64,000 bases of DNA from Pseudomonas baltica (GTDB lineage Bacteria; Pseudomonadota; Gammaproteobacteria; Pseudomonadales; Pseudomonadaceae): contig NZ_JACMYH010000003.1 in the NCBI RefSeq assembly GCF_014235765.1, positions 310,001 through 374,000 on the forward strand. Reading direction: 5' to 3'. How positions within the stretch are numbered: position 1 is the stretch's first letter; every line of letters begins with the position of its first letter. Of the stretch, positions 19,463-27,551 are shown in pieces. The notes under the pieces were generated by a model. That model was not told where the DNA came from. It worked only from the letters and a program-made list of their open reading frames with translations, and did not search any database. The translations under genes and the position numbers were made by a program.

Positions 19463-20401
19463 GTGAACGACATTCCTCAGGCACGCAGAGGCCATTGGCA
19501 GTTGCAGTCCATCGTCGGCCAGTTGCATGAGGCGCGCTCCGATTGGCGCCGGCAGAACGGACGCAGTTGCGGCATGCAGGGCGGCCGCGAGCTGCCGTCG
19601 CGCGAGGCCATGGCCAAAGTGCTGGAGCAGTTGTGCGGCGCGTTGTTCCCGATGCGCCTGGGGCCGGTGGACCTGCGCGAAGAAAGCGAAGACTTCTATG
19701 TAGGCCATACCCTGGACGCTGCGCTCAACGAACTCTTGACCCAGGCCCGCCTGGAACTGCGCTACGCCGCGCGCAATGGCGACTGCGACTTGCCCGCCGT
19801 CGACGCCAGGGCCCTGGAACTGATCCAGGATTTCGCTGCGGCGCTGCCCGGCCTGCGGCGCTTGCTCGACACCGACGTGCTGGCCGCCTATCACGGCGAT
19901 CCCGCGGCGCGCAGTGTCGATGAGGTATTGCTGTGCTATCCCGGCGTGCTCGCGGTGATCCATCATCGCCTCGCTCACCATCTGTATCTCGCCGGCCTGC
20001 CGTTGCTGGCGCGCATCAGCTCGGAACTGGCGCATTCGGCGACTGGCATCGATATCCACCCCGGCGCGCGCATCGGCCCAAGCTTTTTCATCGACCACGG
20101 CACGGGCGTGGTGATCGGCGAAACCGCCGTCATTGGCGAGCGGGTGCGTATCTACCAGCAGGTCACCCTGGGCGCCAAGCGCTTCCCGGCGGACGAGTCC
20201 GGGCAGCTGCAGAAGGGGCATCCGCGCCACCCGATCGTCGAGGACGATGTGGTCATCTACGCCGGCGCGACCATCCTGGGTCGCATCACCATCGGCCAGG
20301 GCTCGACCATCGGCGGCAACGTCTGGCTCACGCGCACCGTGCCGGCCGGCAGCAACCTCACCCAAGCCAACCTGGTGCACGACGACGGCAGTCAGAAATA
20401 G
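19463..20401 (+). CDS. epsC: Serine O-acetyltransferase, EpsC type
   Basis: This 312-residue protein has a helical N-terminal part and C-terminal hexapeptide repeats: IHPGARIGPSFFIDHGTG, VIGETAVIGERVRIYQQVT, TILGRITIGQGSTIGGNVW. It transfers acetyl from acetyl-CoA to serine, giving O-acetylserine for cysteine synthesis; His and Asp in the FIDHGTG area are the catalytic pair. The start is GTG at 19463 with a ggcaggg ribosome site; no good ATG lies near. It diverges from the cystine-type importer. Confidence 0.9.
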   Translation: MNDIPQARRGHWQLQSIVGQLHEARSDWRRQNGRSCGMQGGRELPSREAMAKVLEQLCGALFPMRLGPVDLREESEDFYVGHTLDAALNELLTQARLELRYAARNGDCDLPAVDARALELIQDFAAALPGLRRLLDTDVLAAYHGDPAARSVDEVLLCYPGVLAVIHHRLAHHLYLAGLPLLARISSELAHSATGIDIHPGARIGPSFFIDHGTGVVIGETAVIGERVRIYQQVTLGAKRFPADESGQLQKGHPRHPIVEDDVVIYAGATILGRITIGQGSTIGGNVWLTRTVPAGSNLTQANLVHDDGSQK

Positions 20402-20483
20402 GGCTTGGCAGGACGCCGCGAACGGCCTGCCAGGCAGGACCGTTCGGCCCATCAATTGGCCATCTACCATCAGTCGTGTTTTA

Positions 20484-20501
20484 ATTGAACGCTCGTTCAA
20501 T
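20484..20501. promoter_or_regulatory. BetI-like operator upstream of betT
   Basis: An exact inverted repeat attgaacg-ct-cgttcaat sits about 95 bases before the betT start. TTGAACG/CGTTCAA half-sites in A/T-rich flanks are the pattern expected for the TetR-family choline repressor BetI; the identity is from memory of the family. No betI gene is in this window, so the regulator would act from elsewhere. Confidence 0.6.
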
Positions 20502-20596
20502 AAAACCATGGATCGCGATTCGCGTTCAACAGGAGGCCATCCCTTGCTGAAAACGCCCAGTTTCTTCCATTTACGAACGTGTGGAGTGCACCGCGC

Positions 20597-22597
20597 ATGA
20601 GTGCATCTTCATCAGCGCCAAGCGGCAACGTGCGCATGAACCCTCCGGTGTTCTACTTCGCCGCCAGTTTCATCCTGATTTTCGGCATCGTCGTCATCTC
20701 CTTTCCGCAGGCAGCTGGCCAGTGGCTGATGGCGGCGCAAAGCTGGGCCGCCAACACGGTCGGTTGGTACTACATGCTGGCCATGACCCTGTACCTGGTG
20801 TTCGTCGTGGTCACGGCGCTGTCGGGTTACGGCAAGATCAAGCTGGGGGCCGATCATGACGAGCCCGAGTTCAGCTACCTGTCCTGGGCCGGCATGTTGT
20901 TTGCCGCCGGCATCAGCATCACGCTGTTCTTCTTCTGCGTTTCCGAACCGCTGACCCATATGCTGCAACCGCCGCAGGGCGAGGCGGGCACCCAGGAAGC
21001 CGCGCGCCAGGCCATGCAGTTGCTGTTCCTGCACTGGGGCCTGCACGGTTGGGGCGTGTTCGCCTTCGTCGGCATGGCTCTGGCCTATTTCGCCTATCGC
21101 CACAACCTGCCGCTGGCGCTGCGTTCGGCGCTCTACCCCCTGATCGGCAAACGCATCAACGGGCCGATCGGCTACGCCGTGGACGGCTTCGGCATCATCG
21201 CCACCATCTTCGGCCTGGGGGCCGATATGGGGTTCGGCGTGCTGCACCTCAATTCCGGCCTGGACTACCTGTTCGGGGTGGCCCACACCCAGTGGGTGCA
21301 GGTGATCCTGATCACCCTGATGATGGGTGCAGCGATTCTGGTGGCGGTCTCCGGCGTCGACAAGGGCGTGCGGGTGATGTCCGACATCAATATGCTGCTG
21401 GCCTGTGCGCTGTTGCTCTTCGTGCTGTTCGCCGGACCGACCCAGCACTTGCTCAGCACCCTGGTGCAGAACGTTGGCGATTATCTGGGTGCACTGCCCA
21501 GCAAGAGCTTCGACGTCTACGCCTACGACAAACCCAGCGACTGGCTGGGTAACTGGACGGTGTTCTACTGGGCCTGGTGGATTGCCTGGTCGCCTTTCGT
21601 GGGGCTGTTCATTGCGCGCATCTCGCGCGGACGCACCATTCGCGAGTTCGTCTTCGGTGTGCTGCTGATTCCACTGGGCTTCACCCTGGCCTGGATGTCG
21701 ATCTTCGGCAACAGCGCCATCGACCAGGTGATCAACCACGGCATGGCTGCCATCGGCCAGTCGGCCATCGACGACCCGTCGATGACCCTCTACCTGCTGC
21801 TCGAAACCTACCCATGGGCGAGGACGGTGATTGCCGTTACGGTGTTCATCAGTTTCGTGTTCTTCGTCACCTCGGCCGACTCGGGCACCGTCGTGCTCTC
21901 CACCTTGTCGGCACGTGGCGGCAACCCCGACGAAGACGGGCCGAAATGGCTGCGGGTATTCTGGGGTGCGATGACCGCGCTGGTCACCAGCGGCCTGCTG
22001 TTCGCCGGCAGCATCGACTCGCTGAAATCGGCGGTGGTGCTGACCTCGCTGCCGTTCTCGATCATTCTGCTGGCGATGATGTGGGGACTGCACAAGGCGT
22101 TCCACATGGAAAGCCAGCGCAAGATCGCCCAGTTGTATTCGCTGGCCCCGGTTGCCAGCTCGCGCCCAGGGCGTGGCGGCTGGCGGCAGCGGTTGAGTCA
22201 GGCCGTGAGCTTCCCCTCGCGTGACGAGGTGTACCGGTTCATGGACACCCACGTACGGCCTGCCGTGGCCGAAGTGACCGCATCGTTCGCCGAGAAGGGC
22301 CTGGATGCCGTTGCGCAAGAGGACACGCCTCACGACAACGTGATCTTCGAGATCGGTCATGGTGAAGAGCGGCCGTTCATCTATCAGGTGCAGATGCGCG
22401 GTTACTTCACGCCATCCTTCGCCCGTGGCGGCATGGGCAATCAGGAACTGAAGAACCGGCGCTACTACCGTGCCGAGGTGCATCTGGCCGAAGGTAGCCA
22501 GGACTACGACCTGGTCGGCTACAGCAAGGAGCAGATCATCAACGACATCCTCGACCAGTACGAACGGCACATGCAGTTCCTGCATCTGGTGCGCTGA
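20597..22597 (+). CDS. betT: BCCT-family choline/betaine transporter
   Basis: This 666-residue transporter of the betaine-choline-carnitine family has about twelve membrane segments. The signature block NWTVFYWAWWIAWSPF, followed by VGLFIARISRGRTIREF, is present. After the membrane part, a hydrophilic C-terminal domain of about 150 residues (VYRFMDTHVRPAVAEV onward) matches the long BetT type, in which the tail senses osmolarity. It imports choline for glycine betaine synthesis. The ATG at 20597 is preferred; an upstream in-frame ATG adds six residues. A BetI-like operator lies upstream and a terminator follows. Confidence 0.92.
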   Translation: MSASSSAPSGNVRMNPPVFYFAASFILIFGIVVISFPQAAGQWLMAAQSWAANTVGWYYMLAMTLYLVFVVVTALSGYGKIKLGADHDEPEFSYLSWAGMLFAAGISITLFFFCVSEPLTHMLQPPQGEAGTQEAARQAMQLLFLHWGLHGWGVFAFVGMALAYFAYRHNLPLALRSALYPLIGKRINGPIGYAVDGFGIIATIFGLGADMGFGVLHLNSGLDYLFGVAHTQWVQVILITLMMGAAILVAVSGVDKGVRVMSDINMLLACALLLFVLFAGPTQHLLSTLVQNVGDYLGALPSKSFDVYAYDKPSDWLGNWTVFYWAWWIAWSPFVGLFIARISRGRTIREFVFGVLLIPLGFTLAWMSIFGNSAIDQVINHGMAAIGQSAIDDPSMTLYLLLETYPWARTVIAVTVFISFVFFVTSADSGTVVLSTLSARGGNPDEDGPKWLRVFWGAMTALVTSGLLFAGSIDSLKSAVVLTSLPFSIILLAMMWGLHKAFHMESQRKIAQLYSLAPVASSRPGRGGWRQRLSQAVSFPSRDEVYRFMDTHVRPAVAEVTASFAEKGLDAVAQEDTPHDNVIFEIGHGEERPFIYQVQMRGYFTPSFARGGMGNQELKNRRYYRAEVHLAEGSQDYDLVGYSKEQIINDILDQYERHMQFLHLVR

Positions 22598-22651
22598 CAG
22601 GGGCAAGGGGCCCACGGCCCCTCGCTCGCGCCCGTGCAAATAACCTGCACA

Positions 22652-22687
22652 CAAAAAAACCCTCGCACCTGGGTGCGAGGGTTTTTT
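22652..22687. terminator. Bidirectional intrinsic terminator
   Basis: Stem ccctcgcacc/ggtgcgaggg (10 bp, 2-base loop), with seven A before and six T after. It lies between betT and the converging DUF2388 gene and should end both transcripts. Confidence 0.92.
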
Positions 22688-22700
22688 CATGGCTGCGCTA

Positions 22701-23018
22701 TCAGTTGTCGGCGACGGCGTTCCGGGCCAGGATGGCGTTGGCCAGGTCCATGTCGGAAGCCTGCAGGCCAGGGTTCTCGGCGCGTACCTTGTGGATCGCG
22801 GCTTCCAGGTACGGGCCACGGATACCGCCTTCGCTGGCCACGAAGCTGCCGGCATCGTCCTGGGCGGCGATGATCAACTTGTGATCCTTGAAGGTCAGGT
22901 AGGAGGAGCCGGTCGTGGCGCCGGAAGATAGCACGTTGCGCCAGAAGGGGTCGGCCATGGCCGAGCTTACGGGCAGGGACAGCAACGCGAGGGTAGCAAC
23001 GGCGGTTTTGAGGCGCAT
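22701..23018 (-). CDS. Small exported DUF2388-family protein
   Basis: This 105-residue protein has a signal peptide (MRLKTAVATLALLSLPVSSAMA, then DPFW) and a mature part with SSYLTFKDHKLIIAAQDDAGSFVASEGG and ending ANAILARNA. This matches the Pseudomonas family of small periplasmic proteins called DUF2388, often in several copies per genome and of unknown function. The start at 23018 gives the signal peptide. It converges with betT across a strong terminator. Confidence 0.8.
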   Translation of the reverse strand: MRLKTAVATLALLSLPVSSAMADPFWRNVLSSGATTGSSYLTFKDHKLIIAAQDDAGSFVASEGGIRGPYLEAAIHKVRAENPGLQASDMDLANAILARNAVADN

Positions 23019-23140
23019 GATCGAGACTCCACAGTGTGATCCGGTACGAATGTAATCCGGGGCAGTTGTCGTTCGCACGTTGGATACGGCCAACCACGTC
23101 CAAGTTCCCCAAGGCCAACGGCTTGCCTGCCGCGGTGGCG

Positions 23141-24931
23141 TTACAGCGACTCGATGCGCGGGGTGACGCGCAGCACCTCCTCGAGCGTGGTCAGGCCGGC
23201 GGCGATCTGCCGTGCGCCACTCAGGCGCAGGCTGCGCATGCCCTCCCGGCAGGCCTGGCGCCGCAGCTCGGCGAGGTCGGTGTGGGCGTCGATGCAGGCC
23301 TTCACGCCGTCGCTTATCAGCAGCACTTCATAGACCCCGGCACGTCCGCAGTAACCGGTGTCGCGGCAGCGCGGACAGCCGACGGCCCGCCGCGCGCCCT
23401 CGGGCACGGCCATGCGCCAAGGCTCGATGAGCGCCTGCCAGCTCTTCGGGTCGATGCGCACCGGCGCCTTGCAGTCTTCGCACAGCGTACGTACCAGGCG
23501 CTGCGCCATGACGCCCAGCACCGTCGCTTTGATCAGGTAGTGCGCGACACCCAGTTCCAGCAGGCGAGTGATCGCGCCCACGGCATCGTTGGTGTGCAGG
23601 GTCGATACCACCAGGTGGCCGGTGAGGGCCGCCTGGATCGCCATCTCGGCCGTCTCCAGGTCGCGGATCTCACCGATCATGATGATGTCCGGATCCTGCC
23701 GCATCAGTGCACGCAGGCCACTGGCAAAGTCCAGGTCGATGTTGTGCTGCACCTGCAGCTGGTTGAAGGCCGGTTCGACCATCTCGATCGGATCTTCGAT
23801 GGTGCACAGGTTGATCTGCGGGGTCGCCAACTGCTTGAGGGTGGTGTACAGCGTGGTGGTCTTGCCCGAACCCGTGGGTCCGGTCACCAGCACGATGCCG
23901 TGAGCCTGGGAGGTCATCTGCTGCCAGCGCCGCAGGTCTTCGGCCACCAGGCCCAGCTGGGCAAAATCCTTGAGCAACACCTGAGGGTCGAAGATGCGCA
24001 TCACCAGCTTTTCGCCGAAGGCCGTGGGCAGGGTGGACAGGCGCAGCTCGATTTCCTGGCCCTGCGGCAGGCGGGTCTTGATCCGGCCATCCTGAGGCTT
24101 GCGCTTCTCGGCGACGTTCATGCGCCCCAGGCTTTTCAGGCGGCTGACGATAGCCAGGGTGACCTGCTCGGGGAACCGGTACACGCAATGCAGCAAGCCA
24201 TCGATACGAAAGCGCAGCGCACCGAAGTCGCGCCGAGGCTCGATATGAATGTCACTGGCGCGCTGCTCGAACGCGTATTGGAACAGCCAGTCGACGATAT
24301 TGATGACGTGCTGGTCGCTGGCAGCGGGCACCGTGGCCATGTCGCCCAGTTGCAGCAGCTGCTCCAGATTGCCCGCGGCGCCGGGCTGGCCCTGGACCCT
24401 GGCGCCGCTGACCGAGCGCGCCAGCTGAAAGAATTGTTCGGTGAAACGCTGGATGTCCGCGGGGTTGGCGACCACGCGCTTGATCGAGCGTTTGAGTGCG
24501 TGGGCCAGGTCGGCTTCCCACTGGCGCTGCCAGGGCTGCGCGCTGGCGATGGTAACGCTGTGTTCGTCCACGGCCACGGCGAGAATGTTGTGGCGCATGG
24601 CGAAGGCCTGGGGCATCAAGGCGACCACGGTGGCAACGTCGATGCACAGCGGGTCGATGCGCAGGTAGGGTTGCCCGGCGTGGTCCGCCAGCCACCGGCT
24701 CAGGACCTCGAGCGTCAGCAGGTGCCCGGGTTGGCGCGGGTCGGGCAATCGGCAGTCGGCGAGCCGTTGCAGGGGGTGGGCTGGGTGCGCGCATTCCTGT
24801 TTCAAGTCGTCGCACAGTGCCTGGGCGACGTCCGCTGCGATGAGGCCTTCGACGAGCAGGGCGTCGATCAGATCATCGAGGTTCAGGCTGCCGTCGGGGC
24901 AATGTCGGCGGGGAGTGGCGACGAGCGTCAT
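23141..24931 (-). CDS. Orphan GspE/PilB-type secretion ATPase
   Basis: This 596-residue AAA-type ATPase has an N-terminal GspE/MshE-like domain, Walker A GPTGSGKTTTLYTTLK (about 350), the Walker B region DIIMIGEIRDLETAE (about 414), His box STLHTNDA, and a C-terminal zinc-binding module with CEDC (about 484) and CPRCRDTGYCGR (about 519). It would power assembly of a type II secretion pseudopilus or type IV pilus. No other secretion or pilus gene lies within at least 20 kb on either side here, so it is an orphan whose machine must be encoded elsewhere. Confidence 0.85.
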   Translation of the reverse strand: MTLVATPRRHCPDGSLNLDDLIDALLVEGLIAADVAQALCDDLKQECAHPAHPLQRLADCRLPDPRQPGHLLTLEVLSRWLADHAGQPYLRIDPLCIDVATVVALMPQAFAMRHNILAVAVDEHSVTIASAQPWQRQWEADLAHALKRSIKRVVANPADIQRFTEQFFQLARSVSGARVQGQPGAAGNLEQLLQLGDMATVPAASDQHVINIVDWLFQYAFEQRASDIHIEPRRDFGALRFRIDGLLHCVYRFPEQVTLAIVSRLKSLGRMNVAEKRKPQDGRIKTRLPQGQEIELRLSTLPTAFGEKLVMRIFDPQVLLKDFAQLGLVAEDLRRWQQMTSQAHGIVLVTGPTGSGKTTTLYTTLKQLATPQINLCTIEDPIEMVEPAFNQLQVQHNIDLDFASGLRALMRQDPDIIMIGEIRDLETAEMAIQAALTGHLVVSTLHTNDAVGAITRLLELGVAHYLIKATVLGVMAQRLVRTLCEDCKAPVRIDPKSWQALIEPWRMAVPEGARRAVGCPRCRDTGYCGRAGVYEVLLISDGVKACIDAHTDLAELRRQACREGMRSLRLSGARQIAAGLTTLEEVLRVTPRIESL

Positions 24932-25032
24932 GCGGGGGCCTCCTTGGCGGTGCGCGATCTGTCGTGCTACCCAGCCTAGCGCCCGTGCCGGAAGTCGCCG
25001 TCATGGCAACCGTTGCCGCATTTGTCGGCCGC

Positions 25033-25359
25033 TCAAGCGTACGACTGTACCTGGGCCGGGTGCTGGGCATCGACCAGTTGCACATCGAACACGCTGATCA
25101 GGTTGCGCATCTTTTCCGCGATCACCTGTGCGCGGTGCCAGGTCAACTCGCCCACCTGCACCTGGATCTGCAGGCTGTCCGCTACCTGGGATGCAGCGAG
25201 CTGCCGGGGGATCAGGTACTGCATGGCAAACAGATTGAGCACTCGGCACAGCACGTCGGCCTCGATCTCGGCACTCAGGCTGAACTGCACAGTGGTGGTC
25301 AGGTTGCCTGCGGCCCAGACATCGGGGCGCGGCGAGGTCAGCAGTTCAAAGGCGGACAT
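25033..25359 (-). CDS. Small ACT-like (IlvM-like) protein
   Basis: This 108-residue protein contains VQFSLSAEIEADVLCRVLNLFAMQYLIP and ends ISVFDVQLVDAQ; the spacing of strands and helices resembles the ACT domain of acetolactate synthase small subunits such as IlvM. The start at 25359 (MSAFELL) is chosen over an upstream extension that reads through the regulatory gap. It diverges from an Lrp-type gene with 127 bases between, so that regulator may control it. No partner synthase is nearby, so it may be a free amino-acid sensor. The function is a guess. Confidence 0.65.
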   Translation of the reverse strand: MSAFELLTSPRPDVWAAGNLTTTVQFSLSAEIEADVLCRVLNLFAMQYLIPRQLAASQVADSLQIQVQVGELTWHRAQVIAEKMRNLISVFDVQLVDAQHPAQVQSYA

Positions 25360-25379
25360 GGGCGATCTCCGTGGTCGAT

Positions 25380-25394
25380 GGGAGAAAGTCTCCC
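25380..25394. promoter_or_regulatory. Dyad gggaga-aag-tctccc between ACT-like and Lrp genes
   Basis: A 6-3-6 exact inverted repeat about 20 bases before the ACT-like start, in the divergent promoter region. It could be an operator or an mRNA hairpin covering the ACT-like leader. Confidence 0.35.
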
Positions 25395-25445
25395 ACGCTG
25401 GAACGGGTATTTCTTGCCTGACTTGGCGAGTTATTGAGCTATCTT

Positions 25446-25459
25446 GAATTGTGCAATTC
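25446..25459. promoter_or_regulatory. Dyad gaattg-tg-caattc, candidate Lrp-type operator
   Basis: Exact 14-bp inverted repeat about 28 bases before the Lrp-type start codon. AT-rich dyads of this size are typical of Lrp/AsnC self-regulation; that use is inferred. Confidence 0.4.
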
Positions 25460-25486
25460 CATAAACAGCAAGGCAGAGGCATTTCT

Positions 25487-25957
25487 ATGCAAAGTTCTTT
25501 GGATGCTTATGACCGGCGCATCCTGGCATTGCTGCAAGAGGACGCCACGCTTTCCAGCGCGCAGATCGCCGAGCAGGTGGGCTTGTCGCAGTCACCCTGC
25601 TGGCGGCGCATCCAGCGGCTCAAGGAAGAGGGGGTGATCAGGGCGCAGGTGACGCTGCTGGACCGCAAGAAGATCGGCCTCAACACGCAGATATTCGCCG
25701 AAGTGAAACTCAACGCCCACGGTCGCTCGAACTTCACCGAGTTCGCCGAAGCGATACGCGGCTTTCCGGAAGTGCTGGAGTGCTATGTGTTGATGGGCAA
25801 TGTCGATTTCCTGCTGCGCATCGTCACGCCTGACATCGAAGCGTACGAGCGTTTCTTCTTCGAGAAACTGTCGATGGTGCCGGGCATTCAAGAGGTGAAT
25901 TCGACGGTGGCGCTGTCCGAAATCAAGTCCACCACCAGTTTGCCGGTGAATCGGTGA
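25487..25957 (+). CDS. Lrp/AsnC family transcriptional regulator
   Basis: This 156-residue regulator has an N-terminal winged HTH (RRILALLQEDATLSSAQIAEQVGLSQSPCWRRIQRL) and a C-terminal RAM effector domain (NFTEFAEAIRGFPEVLECYVLMGNVDFLLRIV). Such proteins bind amino acids as octamers and control amino-acid metabolism genes. The ATG at 25487 has the ribosome site aaggcagagg. It is divergent from the small ACT-like gene. It differs from global Lrp in the linker, so it is probably a local regulator. A REP pair follows the stop. Confidence 0.88.
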   Translation: MQSSLDAYDRRILALLQEDATLSSAQIAEQVGLSQSPCWRRIQRLKEEGVIRAQVTLLDRKKIGLNTQIFAEVKLNAHGRSNFTEFAEAIRGFPEVLECYVLMGNVDFLLRIVTPDIEAYERFFFEKLSMVPGIQEVNSTVALSEIKSTTSLPVNR

Positions 25958-25962
25958 GGCGC

Positions 25963-26020
25963 GATGTCAGCCGCTCCTACAGGTTCACAACACCCTGTAG
26001 GAGCGGCTGGCAGCCGCGAA
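25963..26020. repeat. REP-type inverted pair after the Lrp-type gene
   Basis: gatgtcagccgctcctacaggt faces cctgtaggagcggctggcagccgcgaa across about 8 bases. It separates two convergent genes (Lrp-type and CYTH/CHAD) and likely forms the shared 3' hairpin. Confidence 0.75.
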
Positions 26021-26044
26021 GAGGTCGGAAAAACCCCGCAAAGC

Positions 26045-27412
26045 TTACTTGCGCAGCAGCAGTTTCCAGGCGCGGTTCTGGCTTACGGCAATGGCCTGCT
26101 GCATCCGCGCGTCCAGCACTTCATCGCTGATATCCAGGCTGGCCAATGCATGCAGCTTGTTCAGTTCGCCGAACAGGCGGTCGACTTCCGGCACGTCCAG
26201 CACACCGCGGGCCAGGTGCAGCCAGCTCTGGATGCGTTCGATGCGTGGCAACTGCTCGGCCAGGTCCTCGGGTTGCTGCTGGTAGCGCGGCAGTTGCAGC
26301 GCTGCGCCTTCTTCGGCCAGCAGGTGGCCCAGCCAGCTTTGCAGCTGGGCGGCGCCCTGGCGGTTGCCGCGGTTGTTGCGCTCGACCGTCCACAGGCGGC
26401 CCAGCAGCCAGCGCGAAGTGTTCAGCGAGAACTGGCCCCAGCGCACGTCCAGCAGCTCTTCGGCGAACTGCTCGGGCGCGGCCTTGCGCACGTCCTCGTC
26501 CTCCTGCCCGGCCTGCACCAGCGGGCGCCAGTCTTCGAGCAGCGCATCGAGGGAGGTGCGCAGCTCGTTGCTGCTGGTGCGTGGAGCGGCCTGGCCGAGG
26601 CTGCCAACCAGTCCGCGCAGTTCGACGAGTTGTTGTACCCAGTCCTGCAGCAGGCGCCAGTGGCCGTTGAAACGGTACTGCTCGGCCAGGCGCTGGCTGT
26701 TCGCCAACAAGTGCCAGGCCAAGGCGGTGAAGGCGTCGTCGAGCGAGGTTTCAGCGTTCAGTTCCGGCGCCGGCAGGCTCAGGGCGTAGCTGTCCGGATC
26801 GCTGAGGCGATAGCCGCGCTCGGCCTTGCTGATGTCACAGGGCATCAGCGCCAGTTTCTCGGCCAGTTCGGCGGCCAGCTCGAGCAATGCCGATGGCTCA
26901 CCTTCACGCAGCTCCAGCTCCAGTTCGCAGATCTCTTCGGACTGCTTGCCGACAATGACCTTGCCCAGGTCCAGGGCCGCCTCGATCACCACCCGGGCCT
27001 TGCCGCGGCCCCAGGCGATTTCTGCCCGCTCGCGCACGAAATCGGTGGTGAACACCGGCTTGATGGTTTTCTTGTCGAGTTCGGCCAGTTGCTCGGGCCA
27101 GCATTCGCCGTCGAGTTTCTTCAGGTCGAGCTTGGCCTTGGGCAGGGTCCAGTCGTACTCGTTGCGCTGCGACAGCCCGGCCACGCTGCTGCCACGGGTC
27201 TTGAGGGTCTGGATGACTTCTTCGCCATCGCGACGCAGGCGCAGGGCAACCTTGGCCGCCGCCAGTTCGCGCGCAGGCGTGTCGAAGTACTGGTTGAACA
27301 GCTCTCGGCGCTCCCAGCCACTTTTGTTGCGCTTCTTCAGCAAAGGGTGCTCACGCAAGGCAGCGAGCGTTTCGCGGCTGACGCGCAGTTTGATTTCGGT
27401 TTCTTTGTGCAT
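26045..27412 (-). CDS. CYTH-CHAD domain protein (inorganic triphosphatase-like)
   Basis: This 455-residue protein begins with the CYTH tunnel fold (ExExK motif in KETEIKLRV, residues about 3-9) and continues with a C-terminal CHAD helical domain rich in Arg, His and Gln (from about 215). YgiF of E. coli has this order and hydrolyses tripolyphosphate. CHAD domains bind polyphosphate and may localise the protein to granules. The start is the ATG at 27412 (MHKETEIK), which begins just before the motif. It diverges from argE. Confidence 0.85.
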   Translation of the reverse strand: MHKETEIKLRVSRETLAALREHPLLKKRNKSGWERRELFNQYFDTPARELAAAKVALRLRRDGEEVIQTLKTRGSSVAGLSQRNEYDWTLPKAKLDLKKLDGECWPEQLAELDKKTIKPVFTTDFVRERAEIAWGRGKARVVIEAALDLGKVIVGKQSEEICELELELREGEPSALLELAAELAEKLALMPCDISKAERGYRLSDPDSYALSLPAPELNAETSLDDAFTALAWHLLANSQRLAEQYRFNGHWRLLQDWVQQLVELRGLVGSLGQAAPRTSSNELRTSLDALLEDWRPLVQAGQEDEDVRKAAPEQFAEELLDVRWGQFSLNTSRWLLGRLWTVERNNRGNRQGAAQLQSWLGHLLAEEGAALQLPRYQQQPEDLAEQLPRIERIQSWLHLARGVLDVPEVDRLFGELNKLHALASLDISDEVLDARMQQAIAVSQNRAWKLLLRK

Positions 27413-27551
27413 GAGGGGGCAATCCAAGCGCTGGCGGACAACAACGCGCTGATGACTAGATAAGGCCGTGCAGTGTACAGCAGTCGCGCCACGGCGGTTT
27501 ATTCTTGGCGCCCGATGGCTCTATGATGGGGCTCGCCCCGGGAGGTTCGCC

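Noticed and set aside
20612..22855. Very long open frame (747 codons) on the minus strand opposite betT
   Set aside because: Its translation is a low-complexity Gln/His/Arg/Gly/Val mix without known motifs, and the plus-strand frame gives a clear BCCT transporter. High-GC third positions keep the opposite frame open.
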